Positions 46,704-58,488 of a DNA stretch of 64,000 nt are shown in pieces. Under the pieces are notes generated by a model. It was not told the DNA's origin. It saw nothing but the letters and a program-made list of their open reading frames with translations, and did not search any database. A program made the translations under genes and the position numbers. The stretch comes from Lactuca virosa. Lineage: Eukaryota > Streptophyta > Magnoliopsida > Asterales > Asteraceae. The stretch spans positions 220,886,745-220,950,744 of the forward strand of contig CAKMRJ010005745.1 of NCBI GenBank assembly GCA_928212115.1, in the 5' to 3' direction. Each line of letters begins with the position of its first letter. Position 1 is the stretch's first letter.

Positions 46704-47495
46704 TCAAATCCACTCCAACAGTAGAGTCACCACGGTTATCCTCAAGCAAATATCTCTGATCGGCACTGCCTTGCGGCTAAGCGCATCGGCCACTAAATTG
46801 GCCTTCCTCGGGTGGTAGAAGATCTCACAATCGTAATCCTTCACCACATCTACCCATCGACTTTGTCTCATATTCAGAGTTGGCTGATCCATGAGGTACC
46901 TCAAACTCTTATGGTCCGTGTAAATGGTACAACGGACCCCATAGAGGTAATGACGCCAAATCTTGAGGGCGAAAACAACTGCCCCCAACTCCAAATCATG
47001 CGTCGGATAGTTCGCCTCATGAGGCTTCAGCTGCCTCAAAGCGTAGGCGATAACATGCCCCCTTTGCATCAATACCGCGCCCAAACCCAAGATGAACGCA
47101 TCTCAATACACTAAAAAATCCTCCACGTCCTCTGGCAGGGCTAATATTGGCGCCTCGCACAATATTTGTCTCAGTGTCTCAAATGCGGCCTGTTGCTCAG
47201 GCCCCCAGCTAAAGACCACGACTTTCCTTGTCAACCGGGTCAAGGGCACGACTATCTTGGAGAAGTCCTGAATGAATCTCCGATAATAACCTGCCAGTCC
47301 CAGGAAGCTCCGAATCTCATATGGAGACCTCGGAACCTCCCACCTCATCACGGCCTCCACTTTGGCCGGGTCGATCGAAATCCCGTTCTGGTTGACAAGG
47401 TGCCCAAGAATTTGCACCTTATGCAACCAGAACTCACACTTGGAGAACTTGGCATACAAGCTCTCCCTCCTCAGAGTATCCAACACCTCTTGCAA
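46704..47495 (-). pseudogene. Element D RT thumb and RNase H
   Basis: Two frames separated by a TGA at 47103-47105. The first contains SKCEFWLHKVQILGHLV, RSFLGLAGYYRRFI and WGPEQQAAFETL (RT connection). The second contains GLGAVLMQRGHVIAYALRQL, YPTHDLELGAVVFALKIWRH, YTDHKSLRYLM and ADALSRKAV, the RNase H domain with its acidic residues. Both nonsense changes could be point mutations of an otherwise complete copy. Confidence 0.92.
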
Positions 47496-47507
47496 GTGCT
47501 CCTCATG

Positions 47508-47895
47508 CTACTCCTGCGTCTTGAAATAAACCAAGATGTCATCAATGAAAACTATCACAGACCGATCCAAAATCGGTTTGCACATGCGATTCATGAGATC
47601 CATGAACGCGGCAGGAGCATTGGTGAGCCCGAAAGGCATCACCACGAACTCATAGTGACCATATCGTGTCCGAAAAGCAGTCTTCTGCACATACTCCTCT
47701 CTGACCCTCATCTGATGATAACCTGAACGCAGATCAATCTTGGAGGAACCAAGATGCTCCCTGAAGTTGGTCAAAGAGATCATCAATCCTCGGGAGTGGG
47801 TAACGGTTCTTCACCGTTACCTTATTCAGCTCTCGGTAATCTATACACATCCGATGCGACCCGTCCTTCTTCTTCACAAATAGGATCGGGGCTCC
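47508..47895 (-). pseudogene. Element D reverse transcriptase core
   Basis: Frame 47508-47786 carries KIDLRSGYHQMRV, KTAFRTRYGHYEF, MPFGLTNAPAAF and the catalytic FIDDILVY. The preceding GAPILFVKKKDGS part (47787-47895) is broken by an indel. A TAG at 47896-47898 replaces the usual Trp after SSP, and a TAG at 47508-47510 ends the segment. Confidence 0.92.
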
Positions 47896-48596
47896 CTAGG
47901 GTGAACTGCTTGGTCTGATGAATCCCTTGTCTAACAGCTCCTGTAGCTGTGTAGACAACTCATGCATCTCAGGAGGAGCCAACCGATACGGTGCCTTGGC
48001 TATCAGAGCCGCACTAGGGACTAGGTCGATCCTGAACTCTACCTGCCTCTTCGGAGGTATCCCAGGCAGCTCCTCTGGGAATACATCTGCGTACTCTCGT
48101 ACCACCGGTACGTCACTCACCGTCGCCTTACCCGCCTCACGGGTATCCAAGACATAGGTGACATACCCTGCGCACCCATGCTGGAGATAGCGCCTAGCTC
48201 TCTCTGCTGAACATAAAGCTGGTACACGCTGTGGCCTCTCGCCCTGAATCACCAGCTCTCCCTCACTTGGGGTTCTGACCCGGACAAACTGCTGCGCGCA
48301 GTCAATCACTGCCCTAGTGGGGCTCAACCAATCCATGCCTATAATAACTTTGTTCCCCCGCAATGGTATGGGAACCAAGTCTACCAAGTAGCGCTCCTCG
48401 AACAACCTCAAAACACAATCTCTGAAAATATCTGATGCTCGCACTGATCGGTCGTCCGTAATCTCGACCTCTAGAGAGCAATCCAACATGCCTGAAGACA
48501 CAGGGAACCTCTTGCTAAGCGCAAGAAAGACAAATGATCGGGTAGCACCCGAATCAAACAACACCAGAACTGGGATATCGTTCACATGGAAAGATC
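47896..48596 (-). pseudogene. Element D protease and start of RT
   Basis: Minus-strand frame with the aspartic protease motif VLVLFDSGATRSF (DSG) and the second conserved loop VIIGMDWL. After a spacer it reaches the RT entry ELPGIPPKRQVEF and PYRLAPPEMHEL, ending at TAG 47896-47898. The left limit 48596 is chosen at the AG of an intron-like stretch (48597-48671). Confidence 0.9.
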
Positions 48597-48671
48597 CTAA
48601 ACAAAACATATAACATGGCACATCAATATCACAAGCGACATATAATAAAAGTTAGAGAGAAGAAATCATAC
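48597..48671 (-). other. Intron-like 75-bp insertion between gag and protease (D)
   Basis: On the minus strand it begins GTATGATTTC and ends TTTTGTTTAG, with pyrimidine-rich and AT-rich content and in-frame stops. Removing it joins DVVTG to SFHVNDIPVLVLFDSG in one frame, as in uninterrupted relatives. It may be spliced in some transcripts, which would affect the gag to pol ratio; that is inference. Confidence 0.55.
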
Positions 48672-49715
48672 CCGTCACCACATCGGGTGCGGCGCATGCC
48701 TCCTCAGTTGTCAACTGGAAAGCTCAACTCCTCACCACTGGAGCCTCTGACTTGACCTTCCGGCCATCCGTAACCCGATTAGTCGTTGGAGTTTGCTCCA
48801 CCACTGGCGTTGCTGCTGCTGCTATCAACCTAGGGCAGTTGGCCTTTTTATGGCCCCTCTGGTTGCAATGAAAGCAAATCAGGTCTGATGTCTGAACAGT
48901 GGGGGCAGGGGCAGTACAATCCCTGCCAAAGTGCCCCGTCTTGTTGCACTTGTAGCAACCCGATGATCCCGCTCTACAAGCTCCCTCATGCGGCCTGCCG
49001 CATTTCCTGCAGTAGCTCTGGCCCGGCTGTCCCTTCGACCTAGTGTCGGATCCCTTGGGTTTCTTCCCCGAAACCCCAGTAACCTGCTCCGTCTCTGCCT
49101 TCCTCTTCCTGAGGTGCTCTAAATCAATCTCCCTCTCCCTCGCCCTGACAATCATGGAATCCAGGGTCAGGCAGGCTGAGTAGTTGACATGCTCACGAAT
49201 ATCAGTCCTCAACATATCATGATAGCGGGTCTTCCACATCTCCTCATCCCCTGCATACTGAGGTACCAACAAGGCCCTCTCTCGGAACTTGGCGGTGATC
49301 TCCGCCACTGACTCAGTAGTCTGTTTCATGTCAAGAAACTCACTGGCCAGCTGCTGAAGCTCCACAGCTGGCGCAAACTCAGCCCTAAACCTAGTCACAA
49401 AGTCCGACAAAGTCATAGCCTCGATGGTTGGGGCTCCCAGTGAGTCACCAACCGAGTCCCACCAATCCCTAGCTCTGTCTCTCAAACAACCCGCAGCAAA
49501 GCAAACCTTCGACCCCTCCGGGAAGAAGCTCGAAAACTGCGCAGACTCGATGTTTGCGATCCATCTCCTGGAAGCAATGGGGTCCTTCGCCCCGTGAAAG
49601 TCTGGCGCACCACTCCCCCTGAAGTCCTTGAAGGACAGTGTGCGCGTCCCTGACTGGCTAGATGCCAAGTCACTCTTGAATGTCCGGAGGCGATCCTCCA
49701 TCATCTCAATAATCC
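48672..49715 (-). pseudogene. Element D gag, C-terminal part
   Basis: 326 codons (48724-49704) plus a short continuation past a TGA (48724-48726) reading AFQLTTEEA. The retrotransposon gag domain includes WIANIESAQF, DRARDWWDSVG and FVTRFRAEFAP. Then come three Cys/His knuckles at residues 232-243 (CX2CX3HX3C), 250-263 and 277-290 (both CX2CX4HX4C), which bind RNA. The N-terminal part lies at 53271-53447 beyond insertion F. Confidence 0.92.
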
Positions 49716-52700
49716 TGTGACAACCGTAAATTTTTGGTCAAGTCAAAGTCAACCAAAGTCAACAAGTCAAACCGGTCAACTCATCTAACCCTCGTATATT
49801 AGGGTTTCCATTATGTTTCTTATTGTACAACTCGCAATCTTAATACAAAGTATCACTTAGAGTTTTCACGTGTTCTGAAAATCTAAACCCTAATCAGGGC
49901 AAGTGATGAAACTACTCGATAAAACATTATTCCATACCCCTCGAGGGCGTATAACATTCATAACGAGACTTAACGGGATTTACGAACCTTACGTTACGAA
50001 GCCAAACACTCAAAAAGGTTGCAAACAAAATCTCTCTCAACCTCTTTCACTCTATCTCTCTCTATGTGAAATCTCTCCCAAATCTCTCTAAGTATGAGAA
50101 ATCTCTCCAAGAATGTGAAATCTCTCCCAAATCTCTCTCAAAATCTCTTTCAACTTTTTATAATCATTTGGGGCATCCCGACACTTAACTTGGTGAAAAA
50201 CGGCGCAAAACGGGGAGTTTATGCGAAAATCAGCCTTATAGGACCGAACCTTCTTAGGGCCGAAACCCTAAGAAGTGAAACCCATAAGAACCGAACCTTC
50301 CCTTAAGGAGCGAAGCCTCTCGGACCGAAGCTGCTGAGCCGAACCCGAAGCTGCTAAAACCGAACCCGAACCTTGGAGGACCGAAACCCTTCGCCTTCGC
50401 TCCCTCCCTGCTTTACCTTCGGTCCTTGATGCTGGGGGACCGAACTTCGGCCCCAACCCGAGGAGCTTCGTAGGAAGCCTTTTTCCACCCGGTTTTCGAC
50501 CACGACTTCGTTTTAAGCCCGTTTTCGATGATTTTCGCACGGTATTTTCGTATAAATCCATATTTTAATATTTCTAAACTTCCAAGATCATAAATTAAGC
50601 ACATTTTTAGGGAAATCTTTATTTAAGAATAAAAATCTAGTGGGTGAGATATTTAGGTGGAGTGTTGACTTATCCTTTGGGCAAGGACACAAGTTACCTC
50701 TCATACCCACTCCATGACCATCCCTAGTCACTATTCACCCATACCTAGTCAATAATTGTCCTTTTCCCAATCTTTTTCAGCCATAATCTTGAACAAAAGC
50801 TGGAGAAATCCTTATCTCTCCTCCCATTTCACTCACTTTTCACCAAGTAGCAAAACACATTCTCTCTCACTTCCTCTCACCAACAATTCGAGATTCAAGG
50901 CTGATTCTTGAGTTCTTCCTTCACCTTGGTAAGTAAATCTCTTCCCAAACTTGATTACCTTACACTTATTTACTCAAATCACGGTTTCCTTACACAAATA
51001 TCGTCATATTTGTTGTTAGATCTTCGAATCATCAAACATCTTCTAAGTGTTCTTGAGTTGAACACTCCTTTTCTTCATCATCCATCTACTGAAATCACTC
51101 AAGGTGAGTTCATACCCCTACATTTTCATGTTTTCTTCAAGTTTTAGGGGGGTAATACAAGTTAAAATACCAAAAACTTAACTAAACTCAAACAACAGCT
51201 TTCATCAGAAAAGTTGAGTCTTGTTCACGGACTGTTTTGACTATCTTAAACTTAATATCTTTCAAAACTGTTTAATATGCAAATAGTTCAGGTTCATACC
51301 TTTAAAATGACTACTTGCACATCTCCATATGATTTTTCTACTATTTATGGTGATTTTTACAAAACTGCCTATCATTTCAGAAACGAATTCGGACCAGTCT
51401 GTGAATATGAACATTTTAACACAAGTTAAAGACTTCTAAAAATCATAAGAAAAATTATGAATAAACTAGACACACTTTTTGAACTCTCAGAGTTTACGGA
51501 TTTAGTTTTCGACTTCGTATGATTTTTCTATGAATTTTCTAAAACAGTGTGGAAAGGTCAAAAACTAGTTCACAGCTTACAACTTTCATAACACTTTGTA
51601 GTATGTTGAGCAAAGTGCATGACAATGAGTTCTAAATATTGAATGTCTTTTCTTGTTAGTGTATCATCGTAAACTGAAATTTAGTCATTCATGATAAGGT
51701 TTCTTCATTCATTTCGAACACATATAATAAACTACAATAAGCATAGTTTATGGATTTTTACTACGTGAAAAAGGTTTTACTCTCAAAACAAATGGGTTTT
51801 TCATATACTACATGATAAACTATAATAGTAATAGTTTAAGGATTTCATATCACTAATTTATTCATCAAATGTGATTTTACTTCCTCCACGGAAGAGGTTT
51901 TATAATCAAACTATGTGTAAACTAGTTAACTTAAGTTGTGAGACAATTCTCTCCCCGTACGTTCGAGTACGGGATTCCAATTCCTGTAAGTTATAACCAG
52001 AGTCTCTTGTAGGGAGAGCGTGATAATTGTGTATAGATCTATATTGGGATTGACTCCCCACACCTCGCTGCTAGCTACAGTCGGACCGGCAGGTCTGCGG
52101 GTGACAAGAGTCATAGGATCTTAACGTCTGAAAAACATTGTTGCAGGTTATTTCTCGTCATAGTATGGTTATAGCGACTCACATAGGGAGTTAACAATCT
52201 TTCAAGTTTACAGGGAAAATTCTACTTTGAAAAGGGGTTTTACTTCTAAATTAAACGAGTTTATGTCGATTTAAACTTGCATTAATTACTTTAAGTATGG
52301 AAAAATACTTGTATATTCTCGGTCCTGGGATTTAGGACTACATGACTTTTATAAGGAAAATATTGGATTTTCTTTGGAAACACATTACCATTATGAACAT
52401 TATAAGTACAAAACACACACATATTCTCGGTCCTGGGATTTAGGACTACATGACTTTTATAAGGAAAATATTGGATTTTCTTTGGAAACACATTATTATT
52501 ATGAACATTATAAGTACAAAACACACACATATTCTCGGTCCTGGGATTTAGGACTACATGATTTTTATAAGGAAAATATTGGATTTTCTTTGGAAACATA
52601 TTTCTATTAAAAATACATTTCACCTAGAATTGTTAGACTTCAGCTATAATTTCTAAGTGTATATGCTAAAGTTATATAAGAATCTAGTCACAATCGACTT

Positions 52701-53270
52701 AGAATTGGTGGGCCCGCCTTACTTCCTGTTCCTTGTTTGGTTGTGGACCTAGGGCAGACCCATTATATTCGACGGTTTATTTAACTTAAATTTTATATAA
52801 CTTATATACACTGGGTGATTATAGAAGGAATCTACGGGTCTTTCTAGGGTTCTTTATCGCATAACATAGGAGCATTCACTTCACACTTCATAAAGAAAAT
52901 ATTGGATTTTCTGGAATCATACTCTATCGTTTTTACAAGGAAAACGGCTTTTTCCTCAAACAAAACTCTTATGAACTCACCAACTTAATTGTTGACACTT
53001 TTTCAAAACTACTTGTATTCTCAGGAAATCAGTGAAACAGGAAATCAATAACATTTTGAGGATGAGACGTTAAATCGTCAAATAGTTCATTTTGTCATCA
53101 TAATGTAATTGATTTTGAAACATGTAAACATATACTATGGTGTAACCTTTTCAATTATATTTATGATGGTTGTATTTACTTTGAGCACTATTATACTCGT
53201 TGTTGTGATACTATACATGAAGTCCTCCACCCCCGGACGTTTCCGCCATCTTTGGTTTGGGGGTGTGACA
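49716..53270 (-). mobile_element. Solo LTR F inserted in gag of D
   Basis: 3,555 bp from TGTGACAACCG to GGGGGTGTGACA, flanked by AATCC and AATAC (4 of 5 match, probable TSD). It splits gag between KEGI and IEMMEDRL. No primer-binding site or coding domains. Internal features: a pyrimidine-rich stretch (50030-50150), CCGAACC-rich GC-rich sequence (50240-50470) and a 108-bp tandem repeat (52314-52605). Open frames here are repeat or composition artefacts. Confidence 0.8.
52314..52605. repeat. 108-bp tandem repeat, about 2.7 copies
   Basis: Units start at TATTCTCGG (52314, 52422, 52530) and are nearly identical. Because 108 is a multiple of three, both strands stay open for 78-110 codons. I do not regard these as genes. 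Confidence 0.95.
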
Positions 53271-53447
53271 AATACCCTCCTTGATCGGCCCAAAAATGAC
53301 CGGGGTCGCCTCAAGGATACCTCTCGTGATCTCAGACGCGATAAACTCGCGTAGCCCGTCATCAATCTGCTCGGATCCCGCACCCGAGCCTGATCCTGAT
53401 CCTGATCCAGACCCTGAACCTCCTGCTCCATGATGCGTAATCACCAT
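53271..53447 (-). pseudogene. Element D gag, N-terminal part
   Basis: Starts at ATG 53445-53447 and reads MVITHHGAGGSGSG, a Gly-Ser run, then IDDGLREFIASEITRGILE and VIFGPIKEGI, where F interrupts. The Gly-Ser run is encoded by repeated GGATCN-type codons and may vary in length between copies. Joins in frame with IEMMEDRL at 49715 when F and one TSD are ignored. Confidence 0.85.
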
Positions 53448-54264
53448 TCTGAAATAAAACACATAAACGTCAGGGTCATACATACTCTCGAGAGGTCTCA
53501 CACACTCTCCAAGTTACCTGGTTCTATCTTAGCCCTCCTTGATTCGAGTATGGATCCTCTGCTTCCAGTAGTACGAGCCCATACTACCTTCCACATCTAT
53601 CCATACTTTTCTCAAGGATTGCTTCGACTTCACCAAGTCCCTTTCACTAATACTGTTTTCCAAACTAACCTCATCCTAGTCTTGTCCTAGGGCACTCTCC
53701 GACCTACTCTCCTCCATCAGTTGCACAAGGAGTCCCTACCATCCTTCCCTAACTAGCTTGTGAATACTATTACATATTCGCTTACTAGTTAGTTAAAGCT
53801 AGCTAGAACCCCTATAAGTACAAAGAAAGCAACATTCGTGCATCGAGTAACCATAACCAAGCATAACCTAATCAGGCTATCATACTGCTGACTAACCAGT
53901 CGTAGCATATAGCTCAATAAGCTCATACAATAGGCATATAAGGCATCCTTCCTAGATCCTTAGCCCTAATCTAGCATGCAGTTCTCATAATCACATAATA
54001 GGCATACAAGGCATCCTCCCTAGATCATTAGCCCTAGTCTAGCATGCAGTTCTCATAATCATATCATATAACATAAGATATCATGTATGGGTATCTTGGG
54101 GAAAACTTACTTGAGCTCGGCCGGTCGCACGCATCGCACACCTTGTTCTTTCTCAAAACTCCTTATTTTTAAATTTTAGAAAACTATTTTCTTGTAAAAA
54201 TCTTTCAAGCCATCGATTTGAGTCCAGACACCCCCGAAGGTGTGCCCGAATCCCTCAAACCAAG
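53448..54264 (-). mobile_element. Element D leader
   Basis: Non-coding region between the primer-binding site and gag. Holds a 68-bp direct repeat (53932-53999 and 54000-54067) with AGGCATA..AAGGCATCC and CTAGCATGCAGTTCTCATA. I see nothing else definite. Confidence 0.8.
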
Positions 54265-54276
54265 GCTCTGATACCA
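54265..54276 (-). other. Element D primer-binding site
   Basis: Minus strand TGGTATCAGAGC, three bases inside the LTR boundary. Met-tRNA type. Confidence 0.92.
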
Positions 54277-54279
54277 ACT

Positions 54280-56403
54280 TGTAACATCCCAAAAATCGAG
54301 ACCAAAAATTTTTGTTTTAATTATATTGCTTATAAAATTTGTTTGAGGAAAACAATACTGATATCATATTAATTCATAAACCATAGTTACATGTCTCAAA
54401 AACCATATCATCAAATAGTAATAATGTCAGAGTACAATCCCAGAAATCTCAAATGCGGAATCATGTGTGTGTGATGCGCTGCTACCCTGCCGGCTCCTTC
54501 CCCTTAGACGAAGAGGTGCCTGAAACCAAAACTGAAAACCGTAAGCACAAAGCTTAGTGAGTTCCCCCATCATACCACATAACATAGAATCATACATAAT
54601 GTCGGGCAATTTTGGGGTGCCCAACCTACCCATGTCAAGCCATTATGGGGTGATGACCTATCCATGTCAAGCCATTCTGGGGTGGTGACCTACCCGTGTC
54701 AGGCCATTCTGGGGTGCCTGCCTACCCTCCGGTCTATCTCAACCGGCCATGGGGACTGTTTCACCCCTACCACTATCACATAATAACATATCATAATCAT
54801 GTTGTCAGACATATCTGGGGTGTCCAACCTACCCTTCGGTCCTAACGACCGAATCGGGGGACTATTCCCCTCCTACTACCACTATCGCATATAACATATC
54901 ATACTGGCACATAGAACACATCAGGTAGTAGCAAACCTAGACAATTATCACAAAGACAATCATCTAAAGACATTCCCTGCTGGTAGGCCGGCATTGTGGC
55001 CGTAGACCCACCTCTACTGGAAGGTAACTCACCTCAATGTCGTGTAGTGTCTGCACTGTCCTTGGTATGGAAATCAACTCTTCTCGACTCCTCAATCCCT
55101 ACACAACATCCTTTCGACATTACCATTTCATACTCATAACCCCTACAAGGGTCAACTCAAGTCCAAGTCAAAGTCAATGTTAAAACCTTGGTCAAAGTCA
55201 ACATCTGGTTGACTAGACTCGCCAAGTTGGTCCACCAACTCATCGAGTCCCCACTTCCACAAAATAATACAACCCTATACCTACTCGTCGAGTCTAGAAA
55301 GAGCTCGACGAGTTCTCCTTCAACAAAACATCGGGACCTTCTTCAACTGACTTGCCGAGTTCATCCTTGAACTCGTCGAGTTCATCTTCATCCGTAAGAA
55401 GGTGTTTAGTCTATGACCCGCCGAGTTCTCCTTGAACTCGTCGAGTCCGTCTTCATGTGGTTGGGACATTGCCTTGAACTCGTCGAGTTCCTCCTTGAAC
55501 TCGTTGAGTCCTTCGATCTTCCAGACCATAACAAACCCCAACAGGCTGAGTTTTCCTTCAACTCAACCAAAGACCATTTCCAGAAGACGTTTGGGGGAAA
55601 CTGTGACTCGACTCGCCGAGTCACCTAAGCAACTCGTCGAGTCCCTCTTTGTCCAAAACTATACAGTCGATTTTAATCGGTCTTAATGCATCCAAACCAT
55701 AGATCTGACCTCCTAGGGTCTATATTATACGTAAAGTTCCAATCTTGACGTCCATTCATGAGGTATTTGGCCCAAATGGCTCTAGAATGAAGTCTACAAG
55801 ATGCATGGGGTGCTTATGGCAATAAAGTTGGCACATTTATGCCATAAGAACCCCCAATGGTTCCAGATCTGAAACTATACCCTCAATAAACTACAAAATT
55901 CTGAGTATGGCACCTCTAAGGCTTAGAAAAGGTAGAAATGAACCCTAACTAGAGATCTAAGAGATAGATGGTCAAGGTTTCAGCTTTATACCTCAAGTGA
56001 GCTGGAAATGGGGCACAACCTCTGGATCTAATAGCTTCCACTCGAACTTCCAAGCTCCTTCTTCCTTCTCAAGCTTCACAATCACCACAAGCACACAAAA
56101 ATGGCTCAAGAAAACTCAAACAAGGTTAGGGTTTCGATTTAGGGTTTCTCTGAGTTGGGAGGATTGATGGAGGCTGGGTTGAGATAAGATAAGTTGTTTA
56201 AATAGGGTGCAAACCCTAAATATTAGGGTTTTGTCCAGACAGCCCTACTCGTCGAGTCGGTCTCCCGACTCGTCGAGTAGGTCACTTATCCTCCCGATCA
56301 AAAGTCGAGTCTACTCGACGAGTTAGGCCTCCAACTCGCCGAGTCCTAGTACACAACATGAAATTACTTGAATTTAAACACGTACCAGGAACCGGGTGTT
56401 ACA
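54280..56403 (-). repeat. Element D 5' LTR (right)
   Basis: 2,124 bp, pairing with 43133-45248. The GTAAGCACAAAGCTTAGTGA segment is at 54540-54559, and ACTCG-N-CGAGT palindromes lie at 55210-56345. Confidence 0.92.
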
Positions 56404-58457
56404 GGTCTTCCATGCAAGTAACACAAAGACAACTAGCATATCACACATCACATAAACAACTAATATACCACATACCGCATAAACAACTAGTATACCACAT
56501 ATCACATAAACAATGCATATAAACATATAAGGATGTCGTGGACTCCCTCTAGGGTCTTACTCCAGGATGTCGCGGGCTCCCCCCTAGGGTCTTATACCTA
56601 TGTGCCATGGGCTCCCCCATGGTCTTTACCTGGAATGCCATGGGTTCCCCCCATGGTCTAATATCCAACTGCCACGGGCTCCCCCGGGGTCTTCCATGTA
56701 AATGACACAGAGTCAACAAGCATACCTTATATCACAAAAATAACTATCAGACTACATAACACATATATAAACATATAGGGATGTCGTGGACTCCCTCCAT
56801 GGTCTTACTCCAGGATGTCGTGGGCTCCCCCAAGGGTCTTATACCTATGTGTCATGGGCTCCCCCTCATGGTATTTACCTGGAATGCCATGGGCTCCCCC
56901 ATGGTCTAATATCCAACTACCACGGGCTCCCCCCGGCGTCTTCCATGCCTAACCAACAAAGTACTAGCACATTCACATACATACTAGGCATATCAATAAT
57001 GATTCTACAATAATCATCTCAACTAACTGAATGGGTCGGCCTTGGTGCCTTCCACCCATTGGTATGGTGAGGAGACTCACCTCGCACTGCTGAAGTCCCA
57101 CGGATAAATCCCTAACTGCTAGCTGACCGATCCATTTACTATCAATCATCAAGACAAAACCCAATTAACCATTTGGGTTTCAATACATGACCATAAATCT
57201 ACACTTGGGGTAAATGGACCATTTTCCCCCAACCTAGCTTGGTTCAAAACCAAGGCCCAAACTCACACTCTGAAGGCCCAAAAGCCCAATAATCAACCAA
57301 GGCCCAACATATGGCCTAATTTTCCAAATTGGGCCCAAACCTCTGCATGATCTTACCTTAAGGCCCAACCTTTTATTCTAGTCCAAACACTTGGCATTCC
57401 AATGGCCCAATATCTCATAATCATCAAGGCCAAATTATGGCCCACCTATGGCCCAATTTTCCAAATTGGGCCCAAGCCTTTCCAATGGGCCTTATCCTAA
57501 ACCCAATACTTTCCTCAGTCCATAAGCATGTTCCCAATTGGCCCACGAAGGCCCACAACCACTTAGTCCAAGAAATGGCCCAACAAGAACCCAAACTCAA
57601 TTAGGTTTTTTCACATAAAAATAACGATTATGGTTAATTGTTCTTAATTAACCCGTTAAGGACTTAATCCATTAAGTCCATCACTCCACTAGACCAAACA
57701 TATAATGTGGTCGGGCATAATTCAAAGTTCCAAATCCAACGATCCGAACGCGGGTCCCGACACATCTAAAACTCACATTTCCAAAATTAGGGTTTTCTAA
57801 ACCCTAATTAGGGTTTCCAACCAAATCAAAAACCAATTAATCTAATAGTTAAGTTTTTACATTAATTAAAGTCTAACAAGTCGGGTACCACCCACTACCA
57901 CCTCGGGCAGTGGTGGTTGGCGGTGGTTCACGGCGGCAACCACCACCTCGCGGTGGTGGTGGTTATGATCTTAGGCCAAAGCAACACCAAAAGCACTCCA
58001 AACATCAATCCAAACGCACCCGAAATCCCACAACCACCGGAGATGGTGGCTAGTAGTGGCGAAATGGCGGCAGCAGGTGGTGGTGAGTTTGCTTCGGTTT
58101 CCTGGCCAAGAGAAAACCATACAACATTAGGCTCATGAGCTACATTCCTACACACACTAATCCATGCACACAGCCACCTCCTCACGATGGCTGGTGGCGG
58201 CAGAAGAAGATGATATGGCGGCAGCCACCATGGTTGGCATCCATGGTGGTTTTTCCTCGGGTTTTCTGGCCAATCAAGCACCCACAAACACTTCATGGTT
58301 CCAACAACAACACTCATCTATCCAAGGCACGAGACGACGGCTCCCAACCACCGACTAAGCGGCTGAGGAGGCTGGAACAAGCAGAAACGACGACCATAGG
58401 GCCACCGGCGTCAACAACCGACGTACGTGACGTCAACCCACCGAGAAGAACGAAGGA

Positions 58458-58488
<31 letters not shown>

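Larger units (their letters stand above)
43133..56403 (-). mobile_element. Element D: chromodomain-type Ty3/gypsy retrotransposon
   Basis: 13.3 kb including a 3.6-kb insertion F. LTRs are 43133-45248 and 54280-56403 (about 2.1 kb each), TSD GGTCT is perfect (43128-43132 and 56404-56408), and the primer-binding site is Met-tRNA type (54265-54276). Coding order on the minus strand is gag, protease, RT, RNase H, integrase, chromodomain-like end. The long LTRs and C-terminal chromodomain suggest the Tekay/Del group of chromoviruses (from memory). LTRs differ by a few percent in sampled stretches. Several stops and frameshifts make it inactive. Confidence 0.92.

Noticed and set aside
45539..48157. 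Plus-strand open frames of 79-186 codons opposite the D polyprotein
   Set aside because: Antisense shadows of a GC-rich coding region; the minus-strand frames carry all conserved motifs.
52291..52623. Long open frames on both strands over the 108-bp tandem repeat
   Set aside because: They arise because the unit length is a multiple of three; no domain, and the location is inside a solo LTR.
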